NCBI GenBank assembly: GCA_040219295.1
Contig: JAVJST010000001.1
Location: 434,001-498,000 of the forward strand
DNA length: 64,000 bases
Direction: 5' to 3'
Origin: JAVJST01 sp040219295
Lineage (GTDB): Bacteria > Pseudomonadota > Alphaproteobacteria > Rhodospirillales > Casp-alpha2
A program made the position numbers and the translations under genes. The notes below the pieces were generated by a model. The model searched no databases and was not told the origin of the DNA. It saw nothing but the letters and a program-made list of their open reading frames with translations. Below, piece by piece: positions 58,822 through 64,000 of this stretch (positions are counted from its first letter, which is position 1; each line of letters opens with the position of its first letter).

Positions 58822-60018
58822 ATGGATTCCCCGCCATCCCGACAGGCCGACCTGTTGAGCGCATCTGTTCGGGCGCTCGGGACCGAATCGGCGTTTACCG
58901 TCCTGGCCCGGGCCCAGGCGCTTGCCGCCGACGGCCGCGACATCATCAATCTGGGTATCGGACAGCCCGACTTCCCGCCGCCGCCGCACGTGGTCGAGGC
59001 CGCGATCAAGGCCCTGCGCGACGGCCATCACGGCTATACGGCGGCCAACGGCATCCTCGAACTCCGTGAAGCGGTCGTCCGCGATCTCAAACGGCGCCGC
59101 GGCGTCACGATCGATCCTGGTCGGGTTCTTATCGTTCCCGGCGGCAAGACCACGATGTTCTTCGCCATCACCATGTTTGCCGAACCGGGCGTCGAGATCC
59201 TTTACCCGGACCCGGGTTTTCCGATCTACGGCAACCTGATCAAGTACGGCGGCGCGACCGGAATCGCGCTTGCCGGCAGCGGTGCGCCGAGGTTCTCGCT
59301 CGATGCCGACGCCGTACTGGCCCAGATCACCGAGCGGACGCGGCTGATCATTCTCAACAGCCCGTCAAACCCGACCGGTAATGTGATTCCGGCCGGCGAG
59401 ATGCGTCGCCTGATCGAGGGTCTGCGCCGGCATCCGGGCGTACATGTCCTGAGCGACGAAATTTACGCCCGCATGATCTACGACGGGGCCGGGCATGTTT
59501 CTGCATTCGATGACGACGAACTGCGCCAACGGGTGATTCTGCTCGACGGCTGGTCGAAAACCTACGCCATGACCGGCTGGCGGCTCGGTTACGGGGTCTG
59601 GCCCGAGGAACTCGTCGAACCTGCGACGCGGCTCGCCATCAATTCCCATTCCTGCGTCAACGCCGCAGCACAGTTCGCCGGGATTGCCGCGCTCGACGGG
59701 CCGCAGGATCACACCGGCAAGATGATCTCTGCATTCGAACGGCGGCGTCAGCTGACCGTGGACGGCCTCAACACCCTGCCCGGCGTCACCTGCCCGATGC
59801 CCGGCGGCGCGTTCTATACTTTCCCGGACGTAACCGACACGGGGCTAAGTGCGACGGGTTTCCAGGACGCCATGCTGGACGACGCCGGGGTTGCGACGAT
59901 CGCCGGCACCAGTTTCGGTGACGGCGGCGGCGGGCATGTCCGGGTGTCGTACGCCAATTCTTCCGATAATATCGAACGGGCCATCGGCCGCATGGCCGAA
60001 CGGCTGAAGAAAGTGTGA
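58822..60018 (+). CDS. PLP-dependent aminotransferase (AspC/class I)
   Basis: A 398-residue class I aminotransferase starting MDSPPSRQADLLSASVRALG. Marks are INLGIGQPDFPPPPHVVEAA, NGILELREAVVRDLKRRRG, VPGGKTTMFFAITMFAEPG, LNSPSNPTGNVIPAGEMRRL, VLSDEIYARMIYDG, the PLP lysine in LDGWSKTYAMTGWRLGYGVW and the C-terminal HVRVSYANSSDNIERAI. It looks like the aspartate/alanine-type subgroup; substrate not fixed. It is divergent from the DMT transporter gene and precedes the glnB promoter. Confidence 0.9.
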   Translation: MDSPPSRQADLLSASVRALGTESAFTVLARAQALAADGRDIINLGIGQPDFPPPPHVVEAAIKALRDGHHGYTAANGILELREAVVRDLKRRRGVTIDPGRVLIVPGGKTTMFFAITMFAEPGVEILYPDPGFPIYGNLIKYGGATGIALAGSGAPRFSLDADAVLAQITERTRLIILNSPSNPTGNVIPAGEMRRLIEGLRRHPGVHVLSDEIYARMIYDGAGHVSAFDDDELRQRVILLDGWSKTYAMTGWRLGYGVWPEELVEPATRLAINSHSCVNAAAQFAGIAALDGPQDHTGKMISAFERRRQLTVDGLNTLPGVTCPMPGGAFYTFPDVTDTGLSATGFQDAMLDDAGVATIAGTSFGDGGGGHVRVSYANSSDNIERAIGRMAERLKKV

Positions 60019-60137
60019 TCAAAAATTAGGCATTCGCATATTTTTTGCTCACTGCTACGGGAATTCTAAAACGAACATGACAATGAAAAACCATCTTAAC
60101 CATATGGAATCACGCAGTTTTATCCCGTGCTGAAACT

Positions 60138-60154
60138 TTGGCACGGTCCCTGCA
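60138..60154 (+). promoter_or_regulatory. Sigma-54 promoter for glnB-glnA
   Basis: TTGGCACGGTCCCTGCA matches the RpoN consensus TGGCACGNNNNTTGCW with one mismatch: GG at 60140-60141 and GC at 60152-60153, exactly 10 nt apart. It ends about 70 nt before the glnB start, and nitrogen control through NtrC and sigma-54 is expected for glnBA. Confidence 0.85.
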
Positions 60155-60223
60155 CTAATGGTGGGGCAGGACCCGCGCGCACTGCGCGGACAGGAGAAAA
60201 CGCTGGTCACGGGAGTTACACTG

Positions 60224-60562
60224 ATGAAAAAAATCGAGGCCGTCATAAAGCCTTTCAAACTCGATGAAGTGAAAGAAGCCCTCCAGGAAATCGGCCTACA
60301 AGGCATCACGGTCACCGAGGCGAAGGGCTTTGGCCGGCAGAAGGGTCACACCGAACTCTATCGCGGCGCCGAGTACGTCGTCGATTTCCTGCCCAAGGTC
60401 AAAATTGAGCTCGTGATCGAGGATTCGATGCTCGACAAGGCCATTGAAGCGATCAAATCCGCGGCGCACACCGGGCGCATCGGCGACGGCAAGATCTTCA
60501 TCTCGCCCGTCGAGGACGCCATTCGTGTCCGTACCGGCGAACGCGGTTCGGACGCCATCTAA
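60224..60562 (+). CDS. glnB: Nitrogen regulatory protein P-II
   Basis: A 112-residue trimeric signal protein that reports nitrogen and energy state to glutamine synthetase adenylylation and NtrB. From the ATG at 60224 (MKKIEAVIKPFKLDEVKEAL, GGGAG upstream) the T-loop uridylylation site is Tyr51 (GAEYVVDFLPK). The signatures TEAKGFGRQKGHTELYRGAE and HTGRIGDGKIFISPVEDAIR are complete. The frame is open back to 60158, which is not a better start. It heads the glnB-glnA operon; glnA follows after 69 bp. Confidence 0.97.
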   Translation: MKKIEAVIKPFKLDEVKEALQEIGLQGITVTEAKGFGRQKGHTELYRGAEYVVDFLPKVKIELVIEDSMLDKAIEAIKSAAHTGRIGDGKIFISPVEDAIRVRTGERGSDAI

Positions 60563-60631
60563 GTCCCTACCGGCGATCCCGCCAATATCTCTATCTCCAA
60601 ATTTTCGTAACCGCTGAAATCAGGATTTGCC

Positions 60632-62053
60632 ATGTCTCTTAATCTCAAATCACCCGGTGACGTCCTCAAGTATCTGAAAGATGAGGATATCCCCTTTGTT
60701 GACCTTCGTTTCACCGATCCGAAGGGCAAGTGGCAGCATCTCACCATGTGCTCCAGTTTCATCGTGGAAGACTCGTTCGAGGACGGCATCATGTTCGACG
60801 GCTCGTCGATCGCCGGCTGGAAGGCAATCAACGAGTCCGACATGGCGCTGATCCCGGACGCCTCGACCGCTGTCATGGATGCGTTCTCGGCCCAGCCCCA
60901 GATGATCCTGTTCTGCGACATTGCCGAGCCGACCACCGGGCAGCCGTATGAACGCGATCCGCGTTCGACGGCGAAGAAGGCCGAGCAGTACCTGGCCTCG
61001 ACCGGTCACGGCGACACCGCCTACTTTGGTCCGGAACCCGAGTTCTTCGTGTTCGACGACGTCCGCTTCGGCGTCGAGATGAACCGCAGCTTCTTCCAGT
61101 TCACTTCCGACGAAGGCCCGTACGTGTCGGGCAACGAGTTCATCGAGGGCAACATGGGTCACCGCCCGACCGTCAAGGGCGGCTACTTCCCCGTGCCGCC
61201 GGTCGACAGCACCCCCGACCTTCGTGGCGAAATGGTCACGATCATGAAGGAAATGGGCCTCAACATGGACAAGCACCACCACGAGGTGGCGCCGAGCCAG
61301 CACGAACTGGGCCTGACCTTCTCGACCCTGGTGCGCAGCGCCGACAACGTGCAGATCTACAAGTACTGCACCCACATGGTCGCCCACACCTACGGCAAGT
61401 CGGCCACGTTCATGCCGAAGCCGGTCGCCGGCGACAACGGTTCGGGCATGCACACCCACCAGTCGATCTGGAAGGACGGCAAGCCGACCTTCGCCGGTCA
61501 GGGGTACGCCGATCTGTCGGACACGGCGCTCTACTACATCGGCGGCATCATCAAGCACGCCAAGGCCATCAACGCCTTCACGAACCCGTCGACGAACAGC
61601 TACAAGCGTCTGATCCCGGGCTTCGAGGCGCCGGTGCTGCTGGCCTACTCGGCACGCAACCGTTCGGCCTCTTGCCGTATCCCGTTCTCCAACTCGCCGA
61701 ACGGCAAGCGCGTCGAAATCCGCTTCCCGGATCCGACCGCCAACCCGTACCTCGCCTTCTCGGCGATGTTGATGGCGGGCCTCGACGGCATCGACAACCG
61801 GATCCATCCGGGCGACGCCATGGACAAGGATCTCTACGACCTTCCGCCCGAGGAACTGGCCGAGGTGCCGACGGTTTGCGGCTCACTCCGCGAAGCCCTC
61901 GAAGCGCTTGACGCCGACCGCGACTTCCTCAAGAAGGGCGACGTCTTCACCGACCAGCAGATTGACGGTTACCTGGGTCTCAAGTGGGAGGAAGTGTTCG
62001 CCTTCGAACACGCGCCGCACCCGCTCGAATTCCAGATGTACTACTCCGTCTGA
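60632..62053 (+). CDS. glnA: Glutamine synthetase type I
   Basis: A dodecameric enzyme of 473 residues assimilating ammonium into glutamine. Marks are MFDGSSIAGWKAINESDMAL, the metal and ATP sites in FGPEPEFFVFDD and KGGYFPVPPVDSTPDLRGEM, KHHHEVAPSQHELG, GDNGSGMHTHQSIWKDGK, NPSTNSYKRLIPGFEAPVLL and VEIRFPDPTANPYLAFSAM. The adenylylation tyrosine is Tyr402 (DLYDLPPEE). It is transcribed with glnB from the sigma-54 promoter and ends at a strong terminator. Confidence 0.98.
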   Translation: MSLNLKSPGDVLKYLKDEDIPFVDLRFTDPKGKWQHLTMCSSFIVEDSFEDGIMFDGSSIAGWKAINESDMALIPDASTAVMDAFSAQPQMILFCDIAEPTTGQPYERDPRSTAKKAEQYLASTGHGDTAYFGPEPEFFVFDDVRFGVEMNRSFFQFTSDEGPYVSGNEFIEGNMGHRPTVKGGYFPVPPVDSTPDLRGEMVTIMKEMGLNMDKHHHEVAPSQHELGLTFSTLVRSADNVQIYKYCTHMVAHTYGKSATFMPKPVAGDNGSGMHTHQSIWKDGKPTFAGQGYADLSDTALYYIGGIIKHAKAINAFTNPSTNSYKRLIPGFEAPVLLAYSARNRSASCRIPFSNSPNGKRVEIRFPDPTANPYLAFSAMLMAGLDGIDNRIHPGDAMDKDLYDLPPEELAEVPTVCGSLREALEALDADRDFLKKGDVFTDQQIDGYLGLKWEEVFAFEHAPHPLEFQMYYSV

Positions 62054-62081
62054 CCCATCCCGTGGCCGAAGTGCCGCCTTG

Positions 62082-62119
62082 GCGGGGCTGTTCCTCCTCG
62101 GAGGACAGCCCCGCTTTTT
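62082..62119 (+). terminator. Rho-independent terminator after glnA
   Basis: GCGGGGCTGT (62082-62091) pairs perfectly with ACAGCCCCGC (62105-62114), with an inner CCTC/GAGG extension, and five T follow (62115-62119). It starts 29 nt after the glnA stop. The end of the convergent decarboxylase gene overlaps the T-run. Confidence 0.92.
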
Positions 62120-63290
62120 ACTGCGCCAACGGCGACAAAGCGGGCTCGAGCGGCGGCTCATCAATCGTCACGTAGGTCTCCGGGAAGAAGCCGTTGAACC
62201 GGGTCGTCATGGCGTTGGAATACGCGCCGATCTGGCCGAACTCGATCCAGTCGCCCTCGTCGATGTCGCCGGGAAGCTCGACCTTGTAGGGCAGCACGTC
62301 CGTCGAATCGCACGTCGGCCCATAGACCGTGAACGGCGTCGCGTCGCCCGAGAACCCGCCGTTCTTGCGGACCGGCCGCACCGGCAGCTTGATGCCGGCG
62401 GTCAGGGTCTCGTTGAGGCTGTGGTAGACGCCGTCGTTGATGTAAAGCGCGTCGCCCTTGCGCAGCTGCACCTGGGTCAGCAGCGAGGTCGAACTGGCGA
62501 CCAGCGAGCGTCCGGGTTCGCACATCAGGACGCAATCCTTGCGCAGCTTGATCTTGGCGAGCTCTTCGGTGATGGCGGTGACGAAATCGGCGAACGGCGG
62601 CGGACGGTCGTTGATGTAATGCGCCGGAAAGCCGCCGCCGACGTCGAGGTAGTGAATCTTCACGTGGGTCCGGTCGAGCACCTCGCCGACGGTGCGGATC
62701 GCATCCCGGAAAGCCTCGGGGTTGCGGCACTGAGAGCCGACATGGAATGCTAGTCCGGCCTGAAAGCCCTCCTTCGAGACCTTTTCGAGCAGTTTGACGG
62801 CCTCGTCGGGTGTCGCGCCGAACTTGTCCGAGAGCTCAAACGCGGCGCCGTAGGATTTCGTCTTGAGGCGCACCAGCACCACCTGGCCGTCACCGGCGCC
62901 GGTTTCCTCGACGATCTTGTCGATCTCGCTCGCGTGGTCGACGACCCAGTGATCGACGACGTATACCTCGCGTGCGCTGAGGATCGAGGCCCGCGACTTC
63001 ACCGGATGCATGAAGTAGCAGTCCGCGTCGTGGAAGCGTTCCCGTATGGTGGCGACTTCGTTCAGCGATGCGGTGTCGAAGTGCCGGATACCGCCTTGAT
63101 AGAGGGCGTCGAGCACCGCCGGGTGCGGATTGCACTTGATGGCGTATAGAACGCGGCCCGGGAAATTGTCGAGAAACAGCTGCGCGCAACGCTTCAGTTC
63201 CTCGGGCCGCAGGCAATAGACCGGATAGCCGGGCTCGAGTGCGTCGACGACTCGTTTCACGTCGGGGAAATGGGATGTTTTCTGGGGCAC
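62118..63290 (-). CDS. Ornithine decarboxylase-type enzyme (fold type III PLP)
   Basis: A 390-residue alanine-racemase-fold decarboxylase of the eukaryotic ODC type. Visible are the PLP lysine in VLYAIKCNPHPAVL, FHVGSQCRNPEAF, YLDVGGGFPAHYI, the phosphate-binding CEPGRSLVASSTSLL, YINDGVYHSLNETL and the catalytic cysteine loop YGPTCDSTDVLPYKVELP. It probably makes putrescine from ornithine; a lysine/ornithine dual activity is possible. It starts at GTG (63290) and is convergent with glnA. Confidence 0.87.
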   Translation of the reverse strand: MPQKTSHFPDVKRVVDALEPGYPVYCLRPEELKRCAQLFLDNFPGRVLYAIKCNPHPAVLDALYQGGIRHFDTASLNEVATIRERFHDADCYFMHPVKSRASILSAREVYVVDHWVVDHASEIDKIVEETGAGDGQVVLVRLKTKSYGAAFELSDKFGATPDEAVKLLEKVSKEGFQAGLAFHVGSQCRNPEAFRDAIRTVGEVLDRTHVKIHYLDVGGGFPAHYINDRPPPFADFVTAITEELAKIKLRKDCVLMCEPGRSLVASSTSLLTQVQLRKGDALYINDGVYHSLNETLTAGIKLPVRPVRKNGGFSGDATPFTVYGPTCDSTDVLPYKVELPGDIDEGDWIEFGQIGAYSNAMTTRFNGFFPETYVTIDEPPLEPALSPLAQ

Positions 63291-63409
63291 GGGTCAGCGG
63301 TCCGTCTTGGTTGAGTGCCAGCAACCGGCTGGCGCGTCATTGGCTCTTAACGCCGCGCTCTCACCGGGGCAATAGCCAATACTGGTTTCGGGTCTATGCC
63401 GCCGCCCGC

Positions 63410-63805
63410 TCAACGCGGCGGCAGTTCGAGCTGAAACGTCTCGCCGTAGCCGTCCTGGGTGCAGTGCGCCCGGAACACCACGTGTCGCGCGCCGATCGGG
63501 ACCTGGACGTTGGATAATGATCGGGTGAACGGATTCTCCCCGTCATGCGGATGGAACAGTGTCCGGGTCCCTAGGACCTGGCCGTTGACGGTCAGGACAT
63601 CCCAGCTGTCGGCGTAATGGGTCCACCCGGCATCCTCGTGCAGTACGGTGACCGAGAATGCATAGAGGCCGTTCGATTGAACCTCGGCCGTGGCGTCGAC
63701 GATCTTCGGCGTGACCGCCCTGGCCGTCATCGGTGCAGCCATCATGATACCGATGGCGATCGCGGCGGCGGCAAGTGCATTGGCGGTACGCGTGATCGGT
63801 TTCAT
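63410..63805 (-). CDS. Small exported hypothetical protein (131 aa)
   Basis: A signal peptide (AAAAIAIGIMMAAPMTARA, about residues 13-31) is followed by a 100-residue domain: KIVDATAEVQSNGLYAFSVT, VLHEDAGWTHYADSWDVLTV, GTRTLFHPHDGENPFTRSLS and VVFRAHCTQDGYGETFQLEL. It looks like a conserved beta-sandwich of a secreted family with a single cysteine. I do not recognise a named family. The gene stands alone, downstream of the decarboxylase on the same strand but 119 bp upstream of its start, so it may be a separate unit. Confidence 0.75.
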   Translation of the reverse strand: MKPITRTANALAAAAIAIGIMMAAPMTARAVTPKIVDATAEVQSNGLYAFSVTVLHEDAGWTHYADSWDVLTVNGQVLGTRTLFHPHDGENPFTRSLSNVQVPIGARHVVFRAHCTQDGYGETFQLELPPR

Positions 63806-64000
63806 GGTCGCGGGACTCCGTGGTGTTCGTGGCGATCATATGACCATCGACCGTCATGCGAGATCAAGTGCGCCTTCGACCAGAGCCCCAGGAACATCGC
63901 CATTTCTGGAAACAAGATATTTTGTTCTTGTTTTGTTCTTTACAAGGCGAATGTGATCGGTTACGGTCACTTCAACACCGAATGACCCAGGAGGCAGAAC
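63806..64000 (+). promoter_or_regulatory. AT-rich upstream region and ribosome binding site of a gene beyond the window
   Basis: The final 195 bp contain no gene. There is a T/G-rich stretch near 63915-63945 with TTGTTC and TACAAG elements but poor spacing, and AGGAGG at 63989-63994, six bases before the edge. This is a near-perfect Shine-Dalgarno sequence, so a rightward gene very probably starts at about 64001-64003. Confidence 0.6.

Noticed and set aside
1..64000. CRISPR array, rRNA operon, insertion sequence or integrase
   Set aside because: No regularly spaced direct repeats, no rRNA sequence, and no transposase or integrase motifs were seen on either strand.

Overview
The window is a chromosomal segment of a GC-rich Gram-negative alphaproteobacterium, most likely of the Rhodospirillales type. 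The main evidence is the gene order rpsB-tsf-pyrH-frr-uppS-cdsA-dxr-rseP-bamA-skp-lpxD-fabZ-lpxA-lpxI-lpxB. Supporting marks are LpxI in place of LpxH, a short (about 440 aa) prolyl-tRNA synthetase, a DUF2336 protein and the sdhE-mfd/recG divergon. All calls come from reading the sequence and from family knowledge; no database search was run.

Layout. 1-1.7 kb is a small accessory patch of short unknown genes with their own terminators, one of which encodes a 55-aa zinc ribbon. 1.8-16.8 kb holds a FrnE/DsbA-like thioredoxin-fold gene and then a long leftward operon region for translation (rpsB, tsf, frr), UMP kinase, undecaprenyl and phospholipid precursors, MEP isoprenoid synthesis (dxr), outer-membrane assembly (rseP, bamA, skp) and lipid A synthesis. 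17-28 kb carries a nitroreductase, dnaE, an AzlCD exporter, a YczE-like membrane protein, LolCD, proS and an unaccompanied Tat-type solute-binding protein. 28-36 kb has mfd, sdhE, recG, a DUF502 protein, a lone cyclic-nucleotide-binding domain and a Nudix hydrolase.

36-44 kb is the most unusual region. A tightly overlapping operon encodes a type I secretion adaptor (HlyD family) and two dissimilar ABC transporters whose signature motifs are degenerate. Two exported proteins (DUF2927 and a two-domain DcrB/PsbP-like protein) are encoded directly upstream on the same strand. A small protein with a FliF-tail-like C-terminus lies divergent to them.

44-54.4 kb holds a TauE/TIGR02186/universal-stress-protein operon and two blocks of carbon-metabolism genes: tkt-fbaB-rpe, and a NarL-type regulator overlapping a class II FBPase and a phosphoribulokinase of plant/cyanobacterial style. 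Together these cover much of the regenerative half of the Calvin cycle, but RuBisCO is not in the window. The regulator lacks the phosphoacceptor aspartate.

54.4-64 kb contains an orphan strong terminator that may end a small RNA, a DUF465-like protein, tRNA-His, two PLP aminotransferases, DUF2336, an EamA transporter, a sigma-54-driven glnB-glnA operon, an ornithine-decarboxylase-type enzyme and a small secreted protein. The window ends in a ribosome binding site for a gene that lies outside it.
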